Made by a program: the position numbers and the translations under genes
Source of the DNA: Pseudomonadota bacterium
Lineage (GTDB): Bacteria; Chloroflexota; UBA5177
DNA: 64,000 bases
Reading direction: 5' to 3'
Assembly: GCA_021324655.1 (NCBI GenBank)
Contig: JAJPIP010000035.1
Span: forward strand, 150,121 to 214,120
In this document: piece after piece, positions 24,589 through 32,019 of the stretch
Position numbering within the stretch: the first letter of the stretch is position 1
Layout of the letters: the number at the start of each line of letters is the position of its first letter
Notes under the pieces: model-generated
What the model saw: the letters and a program-made list of their open reading frames with translations, nothing else
What the model was told of the DNA's origin: nothing
Database searches by the model: none

Positions 24589-25187
24589 GCGGTGTGCGCG
24601 GCGTCGTTCAACGCCTCGACTGTGACGTCCGATCCATCGAAGCGATAGATCGAAACACTGGTGGACGGGAACGTCATGCGGTAGGTCTCCTCGAGGGACG
24701 TCCCGGTGAGGTGATTGAGCAGCATGCGGGCCGGCCCCATATGGGTGACAAGGGCGACCGTCTCATCCGGATGACAGGCGCGGATCCGATCGAGCACCTC
24801 CGTGGTCCGTTGCAACACCTCGCGAAAGCTCTCCCCACCCGGTGGGCGCCATCCCCACAGGTCGGCATCTCGTTCCTGCCAGATGGTCGGACGAACCCGC
24901 TCCACCTCCGCGACCGACACGCCCTCATAGTCGCCGGCGGATCTTTCGCGCAGGCCCGGCTCGACGACGGGCCCTAATCCATGCCGGCGAGCTACGGCGT
25001 CGGCCGTCTGCCGAGCCCGGCGGCTCGGCGAGCTATAGATTGCGGTAATCGGCTCACCGGCCAGGCGCGTCCCGACCGCCGCGGCCTGCGCTTCTCCCTC
25101 AGCAGTCAGTGCGCACTCGTCCCAGCCGTGCCACATGTTGTTCACATTGCACGCGGTCTGTCCGTGCCGCACGACGATCAGACGCAT
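24585..25187 (-). CDS. Histidine phosphatase family protein (phosphoglycerate-mutase-like), 200 aa
   Basis: Catalytic RHG in VVRHGQTACNVN, the second histidine in LVTHMGP, YSSPSRRARQTA and the acid residue region LRERSAGDYEG. Members of this size act on small phosphoesters such as cobalamin precursors, sugars or glycerates; the substrate is not clear. It starts just downstream of the terminator that follows tRNA-Ser, so it needs its own promoter within that short gap. Confidence 0.9.
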   Translation of the reverse strand: MRLIVVRHGQTACNVNNMWHGWDECALTAEGEAQAAAVGTRLAGEPITAIYSSPSRRARQTADAVARRHGLGPVVEPGLRERSAGDYEGVSVAEVERVRPTIWQERDADLWGWRPPGGESFREVLQRTTEVLDRIRACHPDETVALVTHMGPARMLLNHLTGTSLEETYRMTFPSTSVSIYRFDGSDVTVEALNDAAHTA

Positions 25188-25190
25188 CGG

Positions 25191-25219
25191 GAAAGAAAAA
25201 AGGACGCATGCTGCGTCCT
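25191..25219 (-). terminator. Intrinsic terminator after tRNA-Ser
   Basis: On the minus strand AGGACGCA and TGCGTCCT form an 8-bp stem around a 3-nt loop, followed by TTTTTCTTT. It lies 2 nt beyond the tRNA 3' end. Confidence 0.85.
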
Positions 25220-25221
25220 CA

Positions 25222-25314
25222 TGGCGGAGGGGGTGGGATTCGAACCCACGAGACCCTCGTCGGGCCTGCCCGCTTTCGAGGCGGGTGCACTAAACCGGAC
25301 TATGCGACCCCTCC
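25222..25314 (-). tRNA. tRNA-Ser (CGA)
   Basis: The minus-strand sequence folds into a type II tRNA. The acceptor GGAGGGG pairs with CCCCTCC and the 3' CCA is encoded. The anticodon stem CCCGC/GCGGG holds the loop CTCGAAA with anticodon CGA. A long variable arm typical of serine tRNAs and the T arm GTGGGTTCGAATCCCAC follow. It reads UCG codons. Confidence 0.95.
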
Positions 25315-25349
25315 AGGGCGTCAAAGTGTATCACGCCGTCCACATCCTG

Positions 25350-25889
25350 TCAGGACGCCCGTTCGCTCAGCATCTGCCCCTGCAGGAAGCTCTCGATCTT
25401 CTCCACGACGTCGTCCACCGACAGTGTCGTGGTATCGAGGACCAGGTCGAACGGGGAGAAGTCCTCGGGCACGATCCCATAGAGCACCTCATAGCGGCGG
25501 TTGTCACTCGCCTCGCGACGGAGCAGGTTCTCGGCCGAGCGCGGGTGATGCTCACGCCCCTGCACACGGCGCAGGCGCTCGGAGAGATCGCAGGTCAGCC
25601 AGATACGAACGGCCGGCACATCACGTGGGAAGATCCAGCCGACGGTGCGTCCCTCGATCAGGACGTTCTCCCGCCTTCCCTCACGCACCAGGCGGCGGTC
25701 AATCTCTTGTTCGGTCTCCCGGTCCTCTTCGAGCGACTCCGCCAGCTCTTCCAGGGAGATGCCTCGCTCCTCCGCCATGGAGCGAAAAATCTGCCCGCCA
25801 TAGACATAGTCGAGGCCAAGATCGGCGGCAATACGCTTGGCCGCGGTCGTGCTTCCGGTTCCGGACAATCCACTCAATAGAATCCGCAC
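25350..25889 (-). CDS. Cytidylate-kinase-like P-loop protein (archaeal Cmk type), 179 aa
   Basis: Phosphorylates CMP or dCMP if it follows its family. GTG at 25889 has GAGGAG 5 nt upstream, and the P-loop GLSGTGSTT begins at the right distance; the upstream part of the open frame is not family-like. LDYVYGGQIFRSMA and VLIEGRTVGWIF match archaeal-type cytidylate kinases. The P-loop Ser-Thr in place of Lys-Ser/Thr (GTGSTT rather than GSGKS) is odd, since it removes the Walker lysine that contacts ATP. It could therefore be a divergent kinase or a non-catalytic relative. Confidence 0.7.
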   Translation of the reverse strand: MRILLSGLSGTGSTTAAKRIAADLGLDYVYGGQIFRSMAEERGISLEELAESLEEDRETEQEIDRRLVREGRRENVLIEGRTVGWIFPRDVPAVRIWLTCDLSERLRRVQGREHHPRSAENLLRREASDNRRYEVLYGIVPEDFSPFDLVLDTTTLSVDDVVEKIESFLQGQMLSERAS

Positions 25890-25913
25890 ATCTTCTCCTC
25901 GCTGGTTTTCATC

Positions 25914-25919
25914 ATTATC
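25914..25919 (-). promoter_or_regulatory. Candidate -10 box upstream of the Cmk-like gene
   Basis: GATAAT on the minus strand with a weak TTGGAG 18 nt upstream, about 25 nt before the GTG start. The surrounding gap (25890-26124) otherwise holds only a short direct repeat GGATGTCGAGA (two copies near 26080) and no gene. Confidence 0.3.
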
Positions 25920-26124
25920 AGGGCGCCGTGGGAGGCGCTCCAAGCTGTCCACACGCTCTACGTCACTACCCATCCCTGTGGTGATATCCGTGGTACCAGT
26001 CATAGGTGCAGTGGATTTGTCGAAACTCGGCGTGGCGCCCGACGCGGCGCCGAAGCAGGTGTTGAGAGAGTCGGCGAAAGGATGTCGAGAGGATGTCGAG
26101 ATGTTGAGAGACGGCCGGCCGTCA

Positions 26125-27003
26125 TCACGCGCCCGGCTCTCTCGACGCGTCATCGACATCTTTATCCACAGTCATCTCCGTGGCGGTGGCGAGGACATCG
26201 GCGACCGGTAGTGCGGCGAGGCAGGTGGGATCGTCACACACGCGGATCTGTCCCTGCCGGCCGGCATGAGCGGCACACCGCCGGAGGACACGGGCCCGGC
26301 CCAGAGGCGCCCACTGGACCGGATCGGTGGGGCCGAAGAGGGCGATCGTCGGGACGCCGAGGGCGGCGGCCAGATGGGTCACGCCGGAGTCGTTTCCGAT
26401 AAAGAGGCAGGCGGTGCGGAGATGCTGGGCCAGATCCTCGAGGGAGGAGGGACGCAGCACAGGCAGGTCGATATGTTCCAGAACTTCTGCCACGGCATTG
26501 CCGTCTGCCGGTCCCTCGATGAGGTGAACGCCGCACAGATGCGTGGCCAGCTCAGCGAAACGATCGGCCGGCCAGCGCTTCCACGCCGCGCCCGCACCGG
26601 GATGGAGGTAGATGCCGGCGCCGGTGTGGGCGCGGGACGCCGGCTCCAGGTCGCCGGGTGCCGGGTCGGCGTGGGGACCGAGCGAGCGGACGAGCCAGTC
26701 TGCGGCATGCATGCCGGGCGGCGGATACGGAGAGACGTGAATGTCGGGAGCCGGCAGGAAGGCCGGCCGGTGGACGGCCCAGATAACCGTGAGGTCGGGG
26801 TGTCCGGCGCGCGCCGCGAGGTGGTGGGGTAAGAGGCCATCCGGGTCCAGAACCTCGTCAATCTCGGGGATGAGGCGCCAGCGTGTCTTCGGGCCCACCG
26901 CCATGAGGTCGGCGGCGGGATAGCGGCGGCGCAGGGCGCGGACCGCCGGCCGCGTCAGCAAGATATCGCCGAGGGCGCCCTCGCGAACGAGCAGGATACG
27001 CAT
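26125..27003 (-). CDS. Glycosyltransferase family 9 (heptosyltransferase-like), 292 aa
   Basis: Transfers a sugar, classically ADP-heptose, to a cell-envelope glycan. MRILLVREGALGDILLTRPAVRALRRRYP at the start and GNDSGVTHLAAALGVPTIALFGPTDP near residue 220 are the family hallmarks of the two Rossmann domains; LHPGAGAAWKRWP covers the nucleotide-sugar loop. The ATG at 27003 aligns with the family, so the open frame upstream is discarded. No heptose-synthesis genes are near and the organism may lack LPS, so the donor is uncertain. Confidence 0.87.
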   Translation of the reverse strand: MRILLVREGALGDILLTRPAVRALRRRYPAADLMAVGPKTRWRLIPEIDEVLDPDGLLPHHLAARAGHPDLTVIWAVHRPAFLPAPDIHVSPYPPPGMHAADWLVRSLGPHADPAPGDLEPASRAHTGAGIYLHPGAGAAWKRWPADRFAELATHLCGVHLIEGPADGNAVAEVLEHIDLPVLRPSSLEDLAQHLRTACLFIGNDSGVTHLAAALGVPTIALFGPTDPVQWAPLGRARVLRRCAAHAGRQGQIRVCDDPTCLAALPVADVLATATEMTVDKDVDDASREPGA

Positions 27004-27008
27004 GGTGA

Positions 27009-27014
27009 AGGATA
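27009..27014 (-). promoter_or_regulatory. Candidate -10 box for a leaderless GT9 mRNA
   Basis: TATCCT ends 5 nt before the ATG on the minus strand, and there is no ribosome site. Confidence 0.3.
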
Positions 27015-27120
27015 GGCCGAGCGGGCGTGTGCTCCTTTTATCCTTGCGGAGCACGTCATTCCGAGGTACGCTGAAACTACATGGAGCTCCGTCCGGTTGC
27101 CCTTCCCTTGAGGGATTACC

Positions 27121-28182
27121 ATGCATGCCCGGCGCGCCGTCAACGTCTTGAGACGTCTCTTTGGCGTCTTCGGTTGGCCGGTACGCGCGCCTCTTCGCTC
27201 CCGGCCTGAGTTCTCCCGCGTCAACGCCGAGGCCCGCTCGATTCCGGTGCAACCCGAGCTCTCCGGGCTCGCCCTGCGCCGAGCTCGTGTACCGGCGGCC
27301 GCTCTCCGTCTCCTGATCACCCTTGGCTATCGCTGGCGACCCTCGGCCGACTATCAGCGGCGGCAGGCGGAGATGGCCGCGATGAATCCCAAACTGCGGG
27401 GACGGCGCCGGCTGCCCATCCCACCGCCTTTCCTCGCCTACGACGATGAGGCGGACCTGATGCCGGTGCGGCTGCAGCCTCTTCCCGGTAAGCGTGAGGA
27501 TGAGGAGATCCGCGATCTGAGCGATCTTGAGGAAGCGGATCGACACCGGCGCAGCCGGGTGCTACGGCCCGCTATCCCGGTGCTCGACCCGGAGGCGCTC
27601 ATCGCGTACCGGCCGCTCCTCCCACGCCGTTACCGTGATTTTCTGCGCTACTCTCCCTACCCGCGAATCGCCGGTGTCCTCTGCGCCCTATTGTTCGCCG
27701 CCGGCGCCTTCGTCTTTATCTCTCGTCTCGAGCGGGCGGATGCGGCCGCCGCCGCCCAGCTGAACGTCGCGCAGCATGCCTTCAGTGTCCAACTGAGGGC
27801 AGCGCGTGCCTTCGGCCTAGGGGCGAAGGACATGCGGGAGCTGATGGCCCAGGCACGGGTCCTCCGTACCGAGAGCCCGCCCGGCTTTCCGGGGACGCAT
27901 GCGCGCTTGCGGTACTACGCGGACCAGGAGGGTCGCTACCGGGCGCTGGTACGGCTGGTGCGTGTGATGGAGCGCCGCGAGCTGGCAGCCTGGACCGTCC
28001 GCGAGGGCGTCGCCTACGCCGAACTTCTGATCGCGACCCGGCAGGCGGCCGCTCTTGGACTCGACCTACCCGGGCCGACCGTCCGCGGCTGTACGACCGT
28101 TGCCTGCTACCGCCGCGTCGTGGCCCAGCAGGAGGCACGGCGCCTCTGGATTGAGAACCGGATCCACCGGGCGAACGGCTAG
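27121..28182 (+). CDS. Uncharacterised single-pass membrane protein, 353 aa
   Basis: Not recognised. A basic, Arg-rich, Pro-containing N-terminal half of about 180 residues precedes one hydrophobic segment (GVLCALLFAAGAFVFI, about 185-202), then a helical Ala/Arg-rich C-terminal half with a possible coiled coil (QLNVAQHAFSVQLRAARAF). The positive-inside rule puts the N-terminal half in the cytoplasm. Two cysteines near the end (RGCTTVACYR) could form a disulfide outside. TGAGGG lies 7 nt before the ATG. It is divergent from GT9 and convergent with the HNH gene. Confidence 0.65.
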   Translation: MHARRAVNVLRRLFGVFGWPVRAPLRSRPEFSRVNAEARSIPVQPELSGLALRRARVPAAALRLLITLGYRWRPSADYQRRQAEMAAMNPKLRGRRRLPIPPPFLAYDDEADLMPVRLQPLPGKREDEEIRDLSDLEEADRHRRSRVLRPAIPVLDPEALIAYRPLLPRRYRDFLRYSPYPRIAGVLCALLFAAGAFVFISRLERADAAAAAQLNVAQHAFSVQLRAARAFGLGAKDMRELMAQARVLRTESPPGFPGTHARLRYYADQEGRYRALVRLVRVMERRELAAWTVREGVAYAELLIATRQAAALGLDLPGPTVRGCTTVACYRRVVAQQEARRLWIENRIHRANG

Positions 28183-28198
28183 AGCCGGCGCCGAGCCC

Positions 28199-28705
28199 TT
28201 ATGCCCGCATCTCGCCGGTCAGTTCGGAGCCGGCCTCCAGACGCGACCTGCCTCTCTCCATCCAATGCTCGATAAAGTGACAGTTGGCGCAGAGGGGGTC
28301 GCACTTCTCGATCTCTCTCAGAATGTGTTCCTTCGACCAACCGCGCCGCACAGCGATGTAGACCTCCACGTCCTTCTTCCGCCGATCACGGTGGTGGAAT
28401 TGGATCGCGGCGGGATGAGAGAAGCCACAGCGGATGCAACTGAGGGAGCGCTTGAATTCCTCGAACCACACGAGAAGTTCTCGCTGCCGCTGCTCGATCT
28501 TGCCCTGGTAGTACAGCTTATTTTTCTCGTATGCGGCGTGACGCATCGGAACCTGGCATGACCGACAGTTCGTGTGGAGCAAGTTGAGCTTCTTGTACTT
28601 GAACGAGAAAGCAGATTCGGGCAGGCGCCGTCCACACTTTGTGCAGACTTTGTCGCTGCCGTTCGCGTACCACGCCGACATTTCAGGATGCAGAGGCGCG
28701 GTCAT
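28199..28705 (-). CDS. Zinc-finger HNH-endonuclease-like protein, 168 aa
   Basis: Two zinc sites surround a nuclease-like core. The N-terminal CTKCGRRLPESAF with NCRSC is a zinc knuckle common in phage-type HNH proteins. The C-terminal CIRCG, AIQFHHRDRRKK and CDPLCANCHFIEH resemble the beta-beta-alpha-metal nuclease, with His-His-Arg at the active site and four structural cysteines. Such proteins are often homing or phage genes. It lies 21 nt downstream of the 3' end of tRNA-Glu, with no other phage gene present. Lys/Tyr/Phe content is higher than in its neighbours, compatible with transfer. Confidence 0.75.
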   Translation of the reverse strand: MTAPLHPEMSAWYANGSDKVCTKCGRRLPESAFSFKYKKLNLLHTNCRSCQVPMRHAAYEKNKLYYQGKIEQRQRELLVWFEEFKRSLSCIRCGFSHPAAIQFHHRDRRKKDVEVYIAVRRGWSKEHILREIEKCDPLCANCHFIEHWMERGRSRLEAGSELTGEMRA

Positions 28706-28726
28706 GCTCCGATCCTTGACAAAATT

Positions 28727-28803
28727 TGGTAGGGCGTAGCGGATTCGAACCGCTGGTTTTCGGCGTGAAAGGCCGACGTCCTAGACCACTAGACGAACGC
28801 CCC
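28727..28803 (-). tRNA. tRNA-Glu (TTC)
   Basis: The minus strand folds as a type I tRNA. The acceptor GGGGCGT pairs with ACGCCCT (one G-U), and 3' CCA is encoded. The anticodon stem TCGGC/GCCGA holds CTTTCAC with anticodon TTC. The T arm AGCGGTTCGAATCCGCT is regular. It reads GAA/GAG. Confidence 0.95.
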
Positions 28804-28906
28804 GCACTCCACACGCTACCATATTCCCAGGACTTTCAGGGATCTGGTGCGCGGAAAGTGCGCCCCCGAGCCCCCAACGTCCGCCTCGCTCTCATCCCTG
28901 GGCCGC

Positions 28907-29278
28907 CTACGCCGTGATCACCAAATAAATCGCCAGCACGATGCCGACGATGACGACGATGACGGCGACGGTGTTGGCCAGGACCGGGGAGAAGGTGATG
29001 AGACCCTCCTCGATGCCGCGCCGGACTCTCTCGAAGTTCACGATGGCGAGGCCGGTGCTGATCAACCCGCCGACCACGAGGAGGATGCCGATCGCCGTGC
29101 CCACGTGCACGGCGGTGGTGTGGACATGAACGCCACTGACCTCGCGGATAAGAATGGAGAACTTGGAGACGACGAAGCCGAGCGCGATGAGGGCGATCCC
29201 GGTACGAATCCAGGCCAGCAGGGTGCGCTCGTTGGCGAGATGATCGCGGAGAGCATTGGGACCCGGTTGCCGGCTCAT
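28907..29278 (-). CDS. DUF202-family membrane protein, 123 aa
   Basis: Small membrane protein of the YidH/DUF202 family. The signature LANERTLLAWIRTGIALIALGF opens it, followed by two more hydrophobic segments (AIGILLVVGGLISTGLAI and VAVIVVIVGIVLAIYLVI), giving three transmembrane helices. Role unknown in the family. ATG at 29278 follows the purine stretch GGAAGCAGG; an earlier ATG gives an extension not seen in the family. Confidence 0.85.
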   Translation of the reverse strand: MSRQPGPNALRDHLANERTLLAWIRTGIALIALGFVVSKFSILIREVSGVHVHTTAVHVGTAIGILLVVGGLISTGLAIVNFERVRRGIEEGLITFSPVLANTVAVIVVIVGIVLAIYLVITA

Positions 29279-29400
29279 CCTGCTTCCACTGTAGCGAAGG
29301 CACCGAAGATTAAGACAGACATGTTGCAATCTGCGTAGCCAGCAGGCACAATGGGCGAAGGCCGGGTGGTACCGGCTGTTTGGAGAGAGGAAGATAGGCC

Positions 29401-30285
29401 ATGTATCGCCTAGGCGCCGTCCTGATCGCCCTCGTCGCAGTCATCCTGCTGATTCAACCGGCCCGCGGGCAGACACCACCCCCGCCCCCCGGCGGGAGCA
29501 CCCCGGGCACGACTCCAACACCATCCCCGACCGCCTTACCGGATGCACAGTCTCTGCTCCAGTCGATGAATGCAGCCGACGTGGCGAAGAAGACGGCGCA
29601 CATGACGTTTTCGGGCACACTGTCCCTGACCAGCGATATTCCTGGCGTCTCCATTACCGGCACGATTACCGGCAAAGGCGACCAGAACTTCGTGACGAAT
29701 GCGTATCGCGAGACCCTCACCGAGAAGCTCAAGGACACGGCCACCAAGCCGCCCAAGACGGTGACAGATCGCATCACCGAGATCTTCGCGCACGGTCACC
29801 TGGCGGTGCGGACCAACAACAAGAAGTTCCAGTGCTCTCCCGTGTCGACGGGAGGCCCTTCGGGCCCGGTGGGGAATCCGACCAGCGGGAGCGGGGTGAC
29901 GATCGCCAACGTCGGCCTCACGACGGTTAACGGCATCAGTGCCTGGGACGTGCGAGTCACCGTGTCGGTTCCGGGATCAAACGGCGTGCAGACGACCGCC
30001 GTCACCCTCGACGTCTACATCAATGCGGCTGATTACACGACGGTGGCGGAGACGTTGAATCTTCCGGTCACGGAGACGTTCAAGGTCAAGAAGAAGAAGC
30101 ATCGCCTTACCCTGACAGAGAACGTCACTGTCGCCTTCAATCAGTACGGCGAAGCCCTGTCGTTCAAGCTGCCCAAGGCATGCAAGTCCAGGGCAAAGTC
30201 GTTTGAGCTGGCCCACGTGACGGGGAGCGAGATCCTCTTCAGAGCGGCCCAGGGCTTCGGCGCCGCGAGCACGGCACTGCGGTAG
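29401..30285 (+). CDS. Exported LolA/LppX-like protein of unknown function, 294 aa
   Basis: Signal peptide (residues 1-23, cleavage after ARG or RGQ) and a Pro/Thr/Gly-rich linker to about residue 45. The remainder is beta-strand rich and begins with DAQSLLQSMNAADVAKKTAHMTFSG, a pattern seen in LolA- and LppX/LprG-type lipid-binding half-barrels. There is no lipobox cysteine. Confidence in lipid binding is low. It is closed by a strong bidirectional terminator. Confidence 0.6.
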   Translation: MYRLGAVLIALVAVILLIQPARGQTPPPPPGGSTPGTTPTPSPTALPDAQSLLQSMNAADVAKKTAHMTFSGTLSLTSDIPGVSITGTITGKGDQNFVTNAYRETLTEKLKDTATKPPKTVTDRITEIFAHGHLAVRTNNKKFQCSPVSTGGPSGPVGNPTSGSGVTIANVGLTTVNGISAWDVRVTVSVPGSNGVQTTAVTLDVYINAADYTTVAETLNLPVTETFKVKKKKHRLTLTENVTVAFNQYGEALSFKLPKACKSRAKSFELAHVTGSEILFRAAQGFGAASTALR

Positions 30286-30298
30286 GACAGAGCAACAA

Positions 30299-30343
30299 AG
30301 AGGGCCCCGGGAGACATTCCCGCGGGGCCCTCTGTTCTTCTCT
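30299..30343. terminator. Bidirectional terminator between convergent genes
   Basis: AGAGGGCCCC (30299-30308) pairs with GGGGCCCTCT (30324-30333); an inner GGGA/TCCC may extend the fold. TGTTCTTCTCT follows on the plus strand and CTTTGTTGCT on the minus strand. Confidence 0.75.
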
Positions 30344-30361
30344 CCCTGACGGCGCCGTCCC

Positions 30362-30955
30362 TTACTGCGCTCCCTGCCGCTCGGCGGCCGGCGGACGCGT
30401 TTCCATCATCACGCTCGGCTCCGGCGTCGGCTGCAAGGGTATGGCCGACGTTGCTTTGTTGACAACGGCCTCGGCGACCTCGGGGTGCCGCAGCGCAGCA
30501 TAGGTGGTCACGGCGGTGAAGATGCCGGCGCCGATTCGGAGAGGAATCGGCATGCGCATGCCGAGCACGTGATCGAGTGAGTAGCGGCCGGGACCGATGA
30601 CGGCGAGGAGACCGGCTGCCGCAAAGTTGGTGAGCGGTAGCTCGGCCCCACCCTGGCCGGCAAAGATGGGCAGCTTCCAGTGAGCTTTCCGGATGGCGAC
30701 GGCCATGGCCGCCATGATATTGAGCGGACCGATCGGCCAGAGGAAGCCGAGGGCAGTAAGGGTGCCGCCCATGAACTCACCCAGCCCCGCGGCGGGACCC
30801 CAGATGCGGCCCGGCCGTACCCCGAGCTTCTCCATCATGCCGGCCGTGCCCTGCAAACCCGGCCCGCTGAACCACCCGAAGAGCTTCTGCGCGCCGTGCG
30901 CGGCGAGGAGAGATCCCAGGACCAGACGCATCACGAGTAATCCAATGTTCTTCAT
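30362..30955 (-). CDS. DoxX-family membrane protein, 197 aa
   Basis: Four-helix membrane protein. LLVMRLVLGSLLAAHGAQKLFGWFSGPG and the GRIWGPAAGLGEFMGGTLTALGFLWP segment are characteristic. Family members have been linked to quinone or thiosulfate/sulfide-related redox chemistry, but function is mostly unproven. ATG at 30955 follows AAGGAG by 7 nt. A Pro/Glu-rich cytoplasmic tail of about 30 residues ends it. Confidence 0.88.
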   Translation of the reverse strand: MKNIGLLVMRLVLGSLLAAHGAQKLFGWFSGPGLQGTAGMMEKLGVRPGRIWGPAAGLGEFMGGTLTALGFLWPIGPLNIMAAMAVAIRKAHWKLPIFAGQGGAELPLTNFAAAGLLAVIGPGRYSLDHVLGMRMPIPLRIGAGIFTAVTTYAALRHPEVAEAVVNKATSAIPLQPTPEPSVMMETRPPAAERQGAQ

Positions 30956-31051
30956 GGCGCACTCCTTCCCATCAGTGGACACGCTATATCTGGGCAAGAA
31001 ACTTGCAAGCGGCATGCCAGCGCGGCCCGTATAGTGGAAGTGAGTCCAGCT

Positions 31052-31279
31052 ATGGAAATCCCCGAGCGAACGGTGCGGTTCGAGGCACCGGGTGTCGATA
31101 TCGCCCGTGACGCCGCCGACCTGGCCAACGCGCTGACGGCACTAAGCGGTGTCGTCCATGTGGCGGTGCGCGGGAACACCGTCACCGTCTCCTTCGACGA
31201 ACATTATGTCAATGCGCAGATGATCTGCCAGAACGCAGAAGCGGCGGGATATTCGGTACGCGAGCAGTCCTCGGATTGA
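31052..31279 (+). CDS. HMA-fold-like small protein without metal cysteines, 75 aa
   Basis: A ferredoxin-like beta-alpha-beta-beta-alpha-beta pattern resembling heavy-metal-associated domains: VRFEAPGVD, ANALTALSGVVHVAV, TVTVSFDEHYVNAQMICQNAEAAGYSV. The usual CxxC is absent; only one cysteine remains, in the second helix. Copper handling is therefore unlikely. ATG at 31052 is chosen from the HMA-like start; GTG codons at 31034 and 31040 are alternatives. It is followed after 21 nt by a membrane protein gene. Confidence 0.6.
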   Translation: MEIPERTVRFEAPGVDIARDAADLANALTALSGVVHVAVRGNTVTVSFDEHYVNAQMICQNAEAAGYSVREQSSD

Positions 31280-31300
31280 TCAGAGTGTGGGAGGAACAGG

Positions 31301-32002
31301 ATGTTACAGACGGCGACGACTTTTAACCTGGCGGCATCTCCCTTTGTGCCCTTCGCCCTCGGCTTTTTCGGCCTGGGTGTCGGCTACTTTGTATGGGGTG
31401 GGCAGCTTCTCTTCGGCTTTCCGGCAGCGACCCCGAACACGGATCGTTCCCTTGGCATGTGGGGCATCTGGATGCCCGGCTTCATGCAGTTCATCGCCGG
31501 GATCACCACGCTCATCGGCCTGACCTGGTTTCACGTCTTCGCGGTGGGAGTGGCCACGACGCCCGCGTACATGGCAGCGCTCGCCTTCACCGCGTACGGT
31601 GTCCACTGGTTCGTGCTGGGCTGGCGGCGCTATGTCCAGTCCGACGTCATGCCCGATGCCTGGATGGCAATCCCCTTCTTCCTGATCTCGGTGCTGGGCA
31701 TCATTGTCTTTTTCGACGCCAAAGTCAACGACAAGGGAGTGGGGATCCTCTTCATCTTCCTGGCCCTGATTTATCTGTCGGAAGCACTGGCGCGCTTCGG
31801 CCTCTTGCCCGGTGGCCGGCCACCGATGCAGAGTCAGGACGCAGTGCCGGAACGCGGGCTTCCTACCCGCATTGACACGACCAACCCGCTGATCGGCATC
31901 CGGCTGGTCGGTCTCTGGCAGTTTTTGGGCGGGATCTGGCTGATGTACCTGACTTACGCGCTGACGCTGGATCTGGCCATCGGCGCCGGTTGGCCGGTTT
32001 AG
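31301..32002 (+). CDS. Polytopic membrane protein, 233 aa
   Basis: About six hydrophobic helices: FVPFALGFFGLGVGYFVW, FMQFIAGITTLIGLTWF, MAALAFTAYGVHWFV, IPFFLISVLGIIVFF, GILFIFLALIYLSEAL and a final LWQFLGGIWLMYLTYALTL. The layout and aromatic-Gly pattern recall the GPR1/FUN34/YaaH acetate-transporter family, but the signature NPAPLGL is not present, so the assignment is weak. GGGAGGA lies 6 nt before the ATG. It is probably co-transcribed with the HMA-like gene. Confidence 0.65.
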   Translation: MLQTATTFNLAASPFVPFALGFFGLGVGYFVWGGQLLFGFPAATPNTDRSLGMWGIWMPGFMQFIAGITTLIGLTWFHVFAVGVATTPAYMAALAFTAYGVHWFVLGWRRYVQSDVMPDAWMAIPFFLISVLGIIVFFDAKVNDKGVGILFIFLALIYLSEALARFGLLPGGRPPMQSQDAVPERGLPTRIDTTNPLIGIRLVGLWQFLGGIWLMYLTYALTLDLAIGAGWPV

Positions 32003-32019
32003 GGAGCGCTCTTCCGAGA

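Noticed and set aside
25890-26159. N-terminal extension of the Cmk-like protein
   Set aside because: Not family-like, overlaps a possible promoter, and GTG at 25889 has a good ribosome site.
26162-26170. Perfect DnaA box TTATCCACA
   Set aside because: Single copy inside the GT9 coding end, no cluster, no dnaA or dnaN nearby; probably chance.
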